Assembly (NCBI GenBank): GCA_964016985.1
Contig: OZ024824.1
Coordinates: forward strand, 50,633,587-50,697,586
From: Anodontia alba
Lineage: Eukaryota > Mollusca > Bivalvia > Lucinida > Lucinidae
DNA length: 64,000 nt
Direction: 5' to 3'
Shown: positions 54,783-64,000 of the stretch, piece by piece
Numbering within the stretch: the stretch's first letter is position 1
Layout of the letters: the number at the start of each line of letters is the position of its first letter
Notes under the pieces: model-generated
What the model was told of the DNA's origin: nothing
Seen by the model: the letters and a program-made list of their open reading frames with translations, nothing else
Databases searched by the model: none
Program-made: the position numbers and the translations under genes

Positions 54783-55180
54783 TTTTTTTTTTTGTAATTC
54801 CACTTACAGTTTATATCCGGAGCACTGAATTATACAGGAGCCAGTTTATGTGCTACATCTTATTACTTGCCACGGGCGTATAATGCCCGGCTTGGCGGAG
54901 CTCTTGTTTCTCATAAAAATCAGTCACAGATTTTTCACCTGCTATTAGAGCCAGAGTGTTCAAAGTTTGTATACACCCTGACAATGGTGAAGTATATTGT
55001 GTAAGAGAAAACCAAGAAGCTGAGAAATTTTTCTTTTGCCCATCTCTCCCATGCAGTAGTAAGGATAACTTGCATCTACAAAATTCCTTCACTATACCTC
55101 TGATAGCTTTGGCTAGGGATATGTGAGCTTTGCTCGCTATCTGCTATATTTAATACCTGTAACAAGAGTCCATGTCAGTC
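54783..55180 (+). repeat. Mixed repeat fragments
   Basis: 54783-54905 has a T run and CCACGGGCGTATAATGCCCGGCTTGGCGGAGCTCTTG, which resembles the end of another tandem-core family. 54906-55090 matches repeat G (CAGATTTTTCACCTGCTATT, GAGCCAGAGTGTTCAAAG). No gene. Confidence 0.5.
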
Positions 55181-56100
55181 ATGCCTTGTCCAGACTCTTG
55201 GAAATGGTAGTTAAATCAATCAAACACATATATTAGGCATAAATTATTCGATACGATTATACTGTTGCCTTATCTAAATTCTTTTGGATCATTCTAGTCT
55301 AGAAGAGAAATGCTCCAATTAATTCTATTAATAAGATCAAGAAGTTACAAAATCTAACTTCGAAGTACAATAATATAGAATTTGGCTTCTTCCGATTATA
55401 TACAAATTAATAACAAATAAACATATTCGGCTATGGGACTGTTTAGAAACCTAGACAGCCGATAAAATTGCCAGACCTAAGCAGATGTACTTTATAGGTC
55501 TAGGAATTAATCACAGTCCTTTAAGTCTGATACAAAAAAGTATTTTTCTAAGAGGAGTATTAATGCAACAAGTAGTTCTACCTCCTCTAAACATGAGTGA
55601 TATTTACAAGTCATAAAACCAACACTCCCACTGCCTATCTTACCATGTCCAGATATTCCAATGGGAGAAAGATTGGTGTATTTACAAAACAGTGAGGAAA
55701 ACAAAGAGTCCTTTATATTGTTCAAGAAATTTTCAGGACTAAATTCAATTCGTTTCCTCATTTATTTAATGTTCCAATAAATCTGAGTCAATTTCCTTCC
55801 CGTTATTATGAGAGGAATAAAAACAAAACTTCTCAGTTAACAGGTAGTGGAAAGGGTAGCAAATCTGGGAATTCACGGTTTTTACTCCCAGATATGTTTT
55901 ACCCAAAAGGCAAGGGAAATTATATCTGATAAGGGATTATCCCATTTAATATATAAAAAGACAACCAAGTCAGTGCGTAAGTCAATATTGTTCAAAGACT
56001 GGACTGTCTCTAATTTTCTAATGGATGTTCTTTAGACGATTAAGTCATCCATAATAAAGGAAGTTCCTTGCATTCTGCTTGACATTGGGATCTTCCAATT
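55181..56100 (+). pseudogene. Heavily decayed DIRS-type retrotransposon fragment
   Basis: Parallels the DIRS copy at 62430-63070: CCAGACTCTTGGAAATGGTA, CACTGCCTATCTTACCATG, CCAGATATTCCAATGGGAG, CAGGTAGTGGAAAGGGTAGC and GACTGGACTGTCTC occur in the same order. Protein similarity is almost gone; only short pieces such as SGNSRFLLPDMFYPKGKG-like text remain. It is far more diverged than the second copy, so two separate insertions are likely. The right limit is uncertain. Confidence 0.65.
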
Positions 56101-56750
56101 CACTGTCCTGTCTTCAGAATGCACCTAAATTTGTGCATTGGTACATGTAGTAAACAGATGGACGTAATCGCTACTCGTCTGTGTTAACGGGTCATCTCAA
56201 AATTATGTTATTAGACAATAGATTAAGAGATATTATACATGGTAGAATAATATCTTTCACTATATTGTCTTCAATCATGTTAAGTTTAGTAGTGACTCAA
56301 AAAAAATAAAATAAGTTAGGTTTTAGATCTTTCTCACTTCTTTTTTATAGGTTAAAAAAATCTGGACTATATATATTCATCGAAGTATTACTAATTAGTA
56401 TTGATACTTACAAATGAAATTTATATTTGCTTCATAAATTGTTTAAATATTTTGAATTTGAATTTTGCCTAAGTCGTATGCTTGCTTTATGCCTAATTAA
56501 ATGGTCTGCATAGTACCCAAACCCAGTCTTCCTTGTTACTTCTAGAAAAAATTAATACATACTTCGACAATAAATATTTAACACAGACTTAAGTTTCGGA
56601 TCCATTGACTATGTCTGCTGTTCACTTTGGGAACCTCACATAATTTAATCGGATTATCAAGTCTTGATCGTGACAATCAACCAATTATGTCAAAGTGGAT
56701 ACATTCCAATCACTTAGTTTATACATCCATTAGGTCCAAATTAACTTTTT
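56101..56750. other. AT-rich stretch, possibly more DIRS sequence
   Basis: No gene recognised. It may be the continuation of the decayed DIRS element. Confidence 0.3.
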
Positions 56751-58552
56751 AGCTCACCTGAGCTATGCTCAGGATGAGCTATTGTGATTACTTTTCGTCC
56801 ATCGTCCATCCGTTAACATTTTCAAACGACTTCTCCTCTGAAGCCACTGAGCCAATTTTACTCAAATTTCATATGGAGCCTCCTTAGGTTGTGGGAAAGA
56901 AAAATTGCTAAAATGGTCACTGTCTGTTGACCAAGATGGCCGCCATGCCCATATATGGTAAAAACCTTTAAAAATCTTCTGCTCCAGAACAGAGGATGCC
57001 TTGGGGTTGTGTCTTTGCACAAATCATTGGGGACGAGAGGTCTACCAAAATTGCTAAAAGAATTGTTGTAGATTGACGTTTGACCTTTTTATGGCGAGGT
57101 CAAGTTTGCTTCCCTATGCACTTGTATGGGCACCATACATTTGTATGGGAAAAATGTTGAGAATTTCAAATGACTTCTCCTCTGAAGCCTCTGGGCCAAT
57201 TTTGCTCAAATTACATGGAGCCTCCTTAGGTTGGGGGAACGAAAGATTGCTAAAATAGTCGCGGTCCATTGACCAAGATGGCCGCCATGCCCATATATGG
57301 TAAAAACCTTTATAAATCTTCTTCTCCAGAATAGAGGACACCTTGGGGCTGAATCTTTGCACAAATCCGCGAGGCCTACCAAAATTGCTAAAATAATGGT
57401 CGTACATTGACGTTTGACCTTTTTATGGCGAGGTCAAGTTTGCTTCCCTATGCATTTGTATGCGCACCATACATTTGTATGGGAAAAATGTTGAGAATTT
57501 CAAACGACTTTTCCTCTGAAGCCTCTGGGCCAATGTTGCTCAAATTTCATGTGGAGTCTCCTTAGGTTGGGGGAAGGAAAGATTGCTAAAATGGTCGCGG
57601 TCCATTGACCAAGATGGCTGCCATGCCCATATATGGTAAAAACCTTTAAAAATCTTCTTCTCCAGAACCAAATAAGCCCTGCGGCCTTATCTTTGCACAG
57701 ATCCTCAGGGATAGGAGATCTACCAAAATTGCTAAAATGATGGTCCTACGTTGACATTTGACCTTTTTACGGCAAGGTCAACTTTGCTTCGCATGCATTT
57801 GTATGGCCCTATACATTTATATGGGAAAAATGTTGAGAATTCATATTTTGGACATCTCTATAATCCAGTTGATGATGGGAATTAGGGCACTTATGAGACA
57901 CACAATAGCTAAATGAGCCGATAGAAAATCCAAGATGGCCACCACAGCCGCCATTTTGAAAGTCAGTTTTCGACATCTCTTTCTCAATGAGAAACCTTAG
58001 ATCGCTTTGAGCCGAAACTTGCTCTTTAGCAACAAGATGACTTCTGGATCGAAACAAGCTAAAATTGCGTCAATCAAAAATCCAAGATGGCGGCAATGGT
58101 TCTGCTCCATTGAACAAGATGGCCACCAGAGCTAAAAAATACAAAGTCTTCAAATGACATGAGAGATTCTCGTCCTTGGCCAATGGCCTGATTTCAAAAT
58201 ATTTGCACAGAAGTGTTCCACCAATGGCCCTCAACCAAAATTACTAAAATGGCTCCGCTTGGCTGAACAAAATGGCGGCCAGAGCTAAAAAGAGAAAAAA
58301 ACTTTAAAAGACATCTCTTCCGCAGCCAGTGTCTTGATTTCAAAGTAATTTCACTGAAGTGTTCCTCTTATGGCCCAAAATTTCTAAAAAGTTCTGCTAG
58401 GCTGAACAAAAAGGCCACCAGAGCTAGATATCTCAAAAACTGTTTAAGCCATTGCCTTGTCATAAGAGTATTGGAAAAATGTTGCATGCCATCTGCATAT
58501 CTGCAGTAGTGGTTTCACTCAGGTGAGCGAGTTTTGGCCAGTGGGCCTCTTG
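56751..58552 (+). mobile_element. HINE-like type C element with divergent 3' core
   Basis: Head AGCTCACCTGAGCTATGCTC then AGGATGAGCT; the core to about 57840 as in 50751-52559. From 57850 to 58440 the units change: AATCCAAGATGGCCACCACA, CATTTTGAAAGTCAGTTTTC and GGCTGAACAAAATGGCGGCC. The end is CTCAGGTGAGCGAGTTTTGG, CCAGTGGGCCT and CTTG, with a degraded 3' hairpin. It shows junctions between core types within one element. Confidence 0.7.
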
Positions 58553-58592
58553 TTTATTTTTCATCGATTACAGTCATTATGAGTGGATCTAA

Positions 58593-58663
58593 ATACCACA
58601 GACCACCACAGACTTCCACAGACCACCACAGACCACCACAGACCTACCACAGACCACAATTCA
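58593..58663. repeat. CCACAGACC short tandem repeat
   Basis: Seven CCACAGAC units at 9-12 bp spacing. ACCACA is also a RUNX-type core site; any function is speculative. The rest of 58553-58945 is AT-rich with A/G runs and (AATA)n at about 58855-58885, no gene. Confidence 0.85.
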
Positions 58664-58945
58664 AATTATCATACAAAATTAACATTTTAACATAGAAATT
58701 ACAAAAAAAAAGAAAAAAAAGAAAAAAATGAAGTTTGACTATGGTTCAAAATTTTGTTGTCATAATGGATGAAAATCAGAAATGTAGGTTCTCCACAAAA
58801 TGGTATCTTGTGGGAACTTAAGTTTTGATTATTGTAATAAGTATATAGATAAATACATAATAAATAAATAAATAAATAAATTACTTCCATCATGTAAAAA
58901 TGACCCTTACAACTCCAGAATTATTTGAGGTAGAGAGTTGTCATT

Positions 58946-60026
58946 AGCTTACCTGAGCACGAAGTGCTCAAGGTGAGCTATTGTGGTCAGTCAATGTCTG
59001 TCGTGTGGCATCAACAATTGCTTTAAAAGCCTACTTTTCCTACACCCCTGGGCCAACTGACTCAAAACTTGGTAGGAAGCATCGGGGTGACTTGTAGATA
59101 AAAAAAAAGCTAAAATCGTTCCGATCGGAAATCCAAGATGGCTGCCATGGCTGCCATCTTGAAAATCTATTTTTCGCTTCTCCTGAACAGAAAGGCCAAT
59201 TGACTTAAAACTTGGTAGGAAGCATCCATTACGAAAATACGCCTATGCAAATATATCGAAAATTTCATCTCCAAAAACTGAAAACTTTCAGATAAAAAAC
59301 TCTGATATTTTTCTTATTTCTGCTCAAAACATAGATTGTGGGTACTCGTTAGAACCGCCTTGCCGAGGCGGTTCTAACGAGTACCCACAATCTATATTTT
59401 GAGCAGAAGTAAGAAAAATAATGTATACCCCTATAAACCCCAGTTTTACTATATAAAAGTGGGGTTTAAGGGGGTAAAAATTATATAGGTATGTTTTGGT
59501 GATGTCGGGGTGACTTGTAGATCAAACATAGCTAAAATTATTCCGATCGGAAATCCAAGATGGCGGCCATGGCGACCATCTTGAAAATCTATTTTTCACT
59601 TCTTCTCCTGTACCGAAAGGCCAATTGATTCAAAACTTGGTAGGAAGCATTGGGGTGACTTGTAGATTAAAAATAGCTAAAATTAATCCGATCCGAAATC
59701 CAAGATGGCATCTTGAAAATCTAATTTTAGCTTCTTCTCCTGAACCAAAAGGTCAGTTGACTCGAAATTTGGTAGGGAGCATCGGGTTGACTTGTAGATC
59801 AAAAATAGCTAGAATAGTTAGGATTGGAAATCCAAGATGGCAGCCATGGCGGCCATCTTGAAAATCTATTTTTCGCTTCTCCTGAACCGAAAGGCCAATT
59901 GACTTGAAACTTGGTAGGAAGCATACGAGTGACTTGTAGATCAAAAATAGCTAAAATCGTTCCCAAATCTTTCTGATCGGAAATCCAAGATGGCGGCAAT
60001 AGCGGCCATCTTGAACATCTGTTTTT
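58946..60026 (+). mobile_element. HINE-like type A element, left part
   Basis: Head AGCTTACCTGAGCACGAAG with TGCTCAAGGTGAGCT; core units as in 44196-45611. A fold-back element is inserted at 59226-59505 and a type C element at 60027-62123, after which the type A core resumes to about 62350. Confidence 0.75.
59226..59505. mobile_element. Fold-back (MITE-like) element with a 113-bp hairpin
   Basis: Interrupts a type A unit between GGTAGGAAGCAT and CGGGGTGACTTG. The hairpin arms are 59307-59360 and 59366-59419, 54 bp with two mismatches around a 5-base loop (TGCCG). A second hairpin follows at about 59435-59470 (TAAACCCCAG...GTGGGGTTTA). The outer ends, CATCCATTACGAAAATAC and the inverse of GTATGTTTTGGTGATG, are weakly inverted. 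No coding capacity. Confidence 0.8.
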
Positions 60027-62123
60027 AGCTCACCTGAGCTAGGCTCAGGATGAGCTTTAGTGATCACTTTTCGTCCATCGTCCGTCCGCCCGTCCGTCAG
60101 TGCATCCGTCCATCCGCTAACATTTTTAAATGACTTCTTCTCTGAAGCCCCTGAGCCAATTTTGCTCAAATTTCATATGGAGCCTCCTTAGTTTGGGGGA
60201 ACGAAAGATTGCTAAAATGGTCGCGGTCTGTTGACCAAGATGGCCGCCATGCCCATATATTGTAAAAACCTTTAAAAATCTTCTTCTTCAGAACCGAGGA
60301 TGCCTTTTGGCTGAATCTTTGCATAAATCATCGGAGACAGGAGGTCTACCAAAATTGCTAAAATAATGGTCGTACATTGACATTTGACCTTTTTACGGCA
60401 AGGTAAAGTTTTCTTCCCTATGTATTTGTATGGGAAAAATGTTCAGAATTTCAAATGATTTCTCCTCTGGAGCCTCTGGGCCAGTGTTGCCCAAATTTCA
60501 TTTGGAGCCTCCCTGGGGCAGGGAAATGAAAGATTGCTATAATGGTTGCCATCCATTGACCAAGATGGCCACCATGCCCAAATATGGTAAAAACCTTTAA
60601 AAATCTTCTTCTCCAGAAACCGAGGATGCTTTGTGGCTGAATCTTTGCGTATGTCATGGGAGGTCTACCAAAGTTGCTAAAATAAAGGTCGTACATTGAC
60701 ATTTGACCTTTTTACGGCAAGATCAGGTTTGCTTCCCTATGCATTTGTATGGGAAAAATGTTCAGAATTTCAAACGACTTCTCCTCTGGAGCCTCTGGGC
60801 CAATGTTGCTCAAATTTCATTTGGAGCCTCCCTGGGGCAGGGGAATGAAAAATTGCTAAAATAGTTGCTGTCCATTGACCAAGATGGCCACCATGCCCAT
60901 ATACATGGTAAAAACCTTTAAAAATCTTTTTCTCCAGAACAGAGGATGCCTTGTGGCTGAACCTTTGCGTCAATCATTGGGGACAGGAGGTCTATCAAAA
61001 TTGCTAAAATAATGGTCGTACATTGACATTTGACCTTTTTACGGCAAGGTCAAATTTGCTTCCCTATGCATTTGTATGGGAAAAAATGTTCAGAATTTCA
61101 AACCTGGAGCCTCTGGGCCAGTTTTGCTCAAATTTCATTTTGAGCCTACCTGGGGCAGGGAAATGAAAGACTGCTAAAATGGTTGCTGTCCATTGACCAA
61201 GATGGCTGCCATGCCCATATATGGTAAAAACCTTTAAAAATCTTCTTTTCCAGAACCAAGGATGCCTTGTGGCTGAATCTTTGTGTAAATCATCAGGGGC
61301 GGGAGGTCTACCAAAATTGCTAAAATAATGGTTGTACATTGACATTTGACCTCTTTACGGCAAGGTCCAGTTTGCTTTCCTATGCATTTGTATGGGAAAA
61401 ATGTTCAGAATTTCAAATGACTTCTCTGGAGCCTCTGGGCCGGTGTTGCTCAAATTTCATGTGGAGCATCCTTGGGGCAGGAGAATGAAAGATTGCTAAA
61501 ATGGGCGTGGTCCATTGATCAAAATGCTGCCGTGCCCATGTATGGTAAAAACCTTTTAAAATCTTCTTCTCCAGAACCAAATAAGCCCTGGGCCCTAATC
61601 TTTGCACAAATTATGGGAGACAGGAGCTCTACCAGAATTGCTAAAATGATGGTCCTATGTTGACGTTTGACCTTTTTACCCCAAGGTCATATTTGCTTCC
61701 CCATGCATTTGTATGGGCCATATACATTTATATTGGAAGTATCGAGGTGACTTGTAGATCAGCAGTAGCTAAAACCATTCTGATTGGAAATCTAAGATGA
61801 CTGCCATCTTGTTTATGTTTATTATATTTCCCTCCCACTGTGCTGTTTACATGTATAAAATCATGATTCTTCAGAAACCACTTAGCCAATTTCCACCAAA
61901 TTTCACATTGATCCTACTGTTGAAATGTGATTGACAGTTTGTTGAAATGATCATGCTCCATTGACTGTCAGGCCCATATATTCTTCTTCAAAACTAAGAA
62001 TTGCTCAAATGATGATCTTTTTATTAGTTGCGATGATAGGATTGGAAAAATGTTGCATAACATCTGCATGTCTGCAGTGGCTATGTCACTCAGGTGAGCG
62101 AGCCGTGGCCCGTGGGCCTCTTG
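60027..62123 (+). mobile_element. HINE-like type C element nested in type A
   Basis: Head AGCTCACCTGAGCTAGGCTC then AGGATGAGCT; CGTCCGTCCGCCCGTCCGTC; about twelve core half-units alternating GAGCCTCTGGGCCA and CCAGAACCGAGGATGCCTT; tail module from about 61730; end CTCAGGTGAGCGAGCC, GTGGCCCGTGGGCC and CTTG. Flanks are ATCTGTTTTT and TTTGACTCTTCTCC, so the target was a T run of the type A unit (ATCTGTTTTT..CTTCTCC). Confidence 0.78.
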
Positions 62124-62350
62124 TTTGACTCTTCTCCTGAACTGAAAGGCTAATGGACTTGAAACTTGGTAGGAAGCATCAGGGTGATTTGTAGATCAAA
62201 AATAGCTAAAATTGTTCCTCTTGGAAATCCAAGATGGCTGCCATGGCCGCCATCTTGAAAATCTATTTTTCGCTTCTTCTCCTGAACTGAAAGGCCAACT
62301 GACTCAAAACTTTGTAGGAAGCATCAGGGTGACTTGTAGATAAAAAAAAG
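62124..62350 (+). mobile_element. HINE-like type A element, right part, truncated
   Basis: Two core units (ACTTGGTAGGAAGCATCAGG, AAATCCAAGATGGCTGCCAT) continue the element begun at 58946. It ends without the tail at about 62350, where DIRS sequence starts. Confidence 0.7.
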
Positions 62351-63630
62351 ATGTTCTGTCCCAGTAAAAAATTTAGAATTCTGGGAAAAGAGAGCTCGCA
62401 AATTAGTGGCAATCAATTCGCACACGGATTTGTTCTAGACTCTTGGAGGCTGTGGCCAAATCCATTAGACATTCGGTAGCAATGTCAACTATTCTGGAAC
62501 GTACTGGTCTAAAACTCAGACCCAGTCCTTTACATCTGGTGTTAGGCAGGACTTTAACAAAAGGAGCAGTAACTCCAAAAAGTTCCCCTCCTCTAAACAA
62601 GCCTCATCCTCCACAAAGTTCTGAAAGCCAACCCTTTCCACTGCCTATCTTGCCACGCCCAGATATTCCAGTGGGAGGAAGATTGGCCCACTTTGTGGAA
62701 CAGTGGGGAGAATTAACAAACAACAAATGGGTCCTCTCTATTGTTTGAGACGGGTTCAGGATACCATTCAGGTCAACTCCCCCTCTCTCATCAGTTCCGA
62801 TAAGTCTGAGTCTATCTTCTTCCCAGTTACTGGGAGAAGAGATTGTGGATCTTCTCCAGAAACGAGCAGTGGAAAGGGTACAAGATCCGGGAACTCCCGG
62901 CTTTTATTCCAGGCTATTTCTTGTACCAAAAAAGAACAGAAAGTTACGTCTGGTAATAGATCTTTTGCTGCTAAATCAATACATAAGAAACAACCATTCA
63001 AAATGGAGACAGTCAAATCAGTAAGTCAATCGATATTGGTCCACAATTGGACTGTCTCCATAGACCTGACAGATGCTTACCTGCATGTTCTGATTCACCC
63101 TTGATCTCTAAAATAGCTTCTGTTCATGTTCAGAGGTCAGGTCTTTCAGTACACGGTCTTACCTTTCGGAATGGCCCAAAGCCCATGGATTTTTACCAAA
63201 CTGATGGACAATTTAGCATCGCACATGCGTCATCCCGGTATTTCCGTACCTAGACAATTGGCTTATAAGAGATCTAATTTGCAACCGACTAATATCTCAC
63301 ACAAAATATTGCCTCCAAACTGTACAAAGTCTAGGTTTCATTCCAAATCTAAAGAAGTCAAAGTTGATACCAGCCCAGAAATTCACGTTTATAGGGATGG
63401 AATTTCTGACACAACAGAATATAGTCAGAGTCAATTCCCTACTTCTGACTATCAAACTGTTTCTTTCCCAGATGCAAGTTTCAGCACGAACTTTCTTTTC
63501 TCTTTTGGGCAAACTCAGTGCAGCAGCAGGCTTCGTATTCCTAGGCAGACTACACTTACGTCTGCTTCAAATGTGTCTTCTATCTGTCTGGAGACCTCAC
63601 ATTCTGCCAATCAGTCATTACATTCCGATA
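62351..63630 (+). pseudogene. DIRS-type retrotransposon reverse transcriptase region
   Basis: Ordered pieces in shifting frames: VGGRLAHFVEQWGELTNNKW, an ERVQDPGTPGFYSRLFL-like stretch, QPFKMETVKSVSQSILVHNW, TVSIDLTDAYLHVLIHP (RT motif A), FRGQVFQYTVLPFGMAQSPW, IFTKLMDNLASHM, then at 63241 FPYLDNWLIRDLI (RT motif with YLDN instead of YxDD), MIPAQKFTFIGMEFLTQQNI and LLGKLSAAAGFVFLGRLHLR (RNase H connection). DIRS elements use a tyrosine recombinase instead of integrase; that part is absent. Several frameshifts; cut at about 63630 by a LINE. Confidence 0.82.
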
Positions 63631-64000
63631 TATCATCATATCATAATCGATTTTTGATTAATGTGCAGGTACAGGGGCAACATCCACATCAGTGGGCCCC
63701 CTTCCAGATAGCCTGCTTGCTGTACACATGGCAGATCTCACACCAGATCTCCAGGTATATCTATCATGAGGGCTGATAGCCGAGAGCTTCCACTCTCTGC
63801 AATCCCTCTCTGTTAGCTGCTTCCATGTCATCTTGGGCCTCCCATGCCCACGCTTTCCATCAGCCTGTATGTCAAAGGCTGTCTTGACTGCACCATTGGA
63901 GCATTCCACATGTCCATACCATCGGAGTCTTCTCTCCTTCAGAATGAGGTCCAGATCCTCAATGCCAAGCCGCACAAGTAGCTCATTGGACCTGGTGGTG
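63631..64000 (-). mobile_element. RTE-like LINE, second copy (3' end, runs off the window)
   Basis: Matches 30965-31330: ATCATAATCGATTTTTGATT tail and the same 3' untranslated start. The left part is inserted in the DIRS element. Only the C-terminal coding part is inside the window. Confidence 0.85.
63658..64000 (-). CDS. RTE-like LINE protein, C-terminal fragment
   Basis: About 110 codons read from the window edge to the stop at 63658: RLGIEDLDLILKERRLRWYG, HVECSNGAVKTAFDIQ, GRPKMTWKQLTERDCREWKL, DRYTWRSGVRSAMCTASR and PTDVDVAPVPAH. It corresponds to the C-terminal domain of the protein at 31051-32250 and extends it with the GPTDVDVAP end, which suggests a frame change near the end of the first copy. 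The coding frame is open to the window edge; completeness is unknown. Confidence 0.8.
   Translation of the reverse strand, partial: TTRSNELLVRLGIEDLDLILKERRLRWYGHVECSNGAVKTAFDIQADGKRGHGRPKMTWKQLTERDCREWKLSAISPHDRYTWRSGVRSAMCTASRLSGRGPTDVDVAPVPAH

Larger units (their letters stand above)
40630..64000 (+). other. Following intron of the 5-phosphatase gene (at least 23.3 kb, incomplete)
   Basis: Begins with GTAAAAATC. I looked in the non-repetitive remainder for further phosphatase motifs and found none; the content is repeats, listed separately. The host gene may continue past the window. Confidence 0.75.

Noticed and set aside
40630..64000. Further 5-phosphatase exons
   Set aside because: I looked for WLGDLNYR-like and PAWCDRIL-like codons in the non-repeat parts and saw none; a profile search over the following sequence would decide.

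Overview
This is an AT-rich metazoan window, most likely from a marine bivalve. The evidence is an intron-rich host gene buried in molluscan-type transposable elements: tandem-core elements with CTCACCTGAGC heads, a 2A-bearing CR1-like LINE, Ty3/gypsy, BEL/Pao, DIRS, mariner and SINE copies. I cannot name the species.

Only one host gene is supported. Two phase-0 exons on the + strand, 1203-1319 and 40522-40629, encode consecutive parts of the catalytic domain of a type II inositol polyphosphate 5-phosphatase (OCRL/INPP5B-like). The second holds the GNKGG and N-x-H-LAAH motifs. The intron between them is 39.2 kb and consists almost wholly of nested transposons. The next exon (the one carrying the WLGDLNYR-type motif) was not found, so the following intron is at least 23 kb.

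Layout: 1-1.2 kb truncated repeat and SINE-like pieces, then exon; 1.4-3.75 kb tandem repeats; 3.75-10.4 kb a minus-strand CR1-like LINE with a 2A peptide, split by a 1.9 kb repeat element; 10.4-13.9 kb a roughly 175-bp satellite holding a SINE; 13.87-27.76 kb one minus-strand Ty3/gypsy element with a 5-bp target duplication and the unusual gene order gag-PR-IN-RT-RNaseH, itself invaded by a pogo-like element (17150-18201), an unidentified insert and a 3.7 kb long-TIR transposon that carries remnants of a FEN/XPG-like nuclease and CXC-domain gene; 27.8-28.7 kb the satellite again; 28.9-35.3 kb a tandem-core element split by a nearly complete RTE-like LINE whose protein contains a PHD-like zinc finger; 36.5-39.65 kb an internally deleted BEL/Pao element with a SINE; 39.8-40.25 kb a minisatellite; exon; 41-42.3 kb mariner; 42.3-49.2 kb more tandem-core repeats; 49.2-50.5 kb second mariner; 50.7-62.35 kb four tandem-core element types, a decayed DIRS piece and a fold-back element; 62.4-63.6 kb DIRS reverse transcriptase; 63.6-64 kb the 3' end of a second RTE-like LINE.

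The most striking pattern is a group of non-autonomous elements (here called HINE-like A, B, C and D) that share a hairpin head, a (CCGTCGTC)n stretch and a 3' hairpin ending in CTTG, while carrying four different tandem-repeat cores. All ten copies seen lie in the same orientation. Their ends suggest Helentron/pearl-like elements; this assignment is inference.
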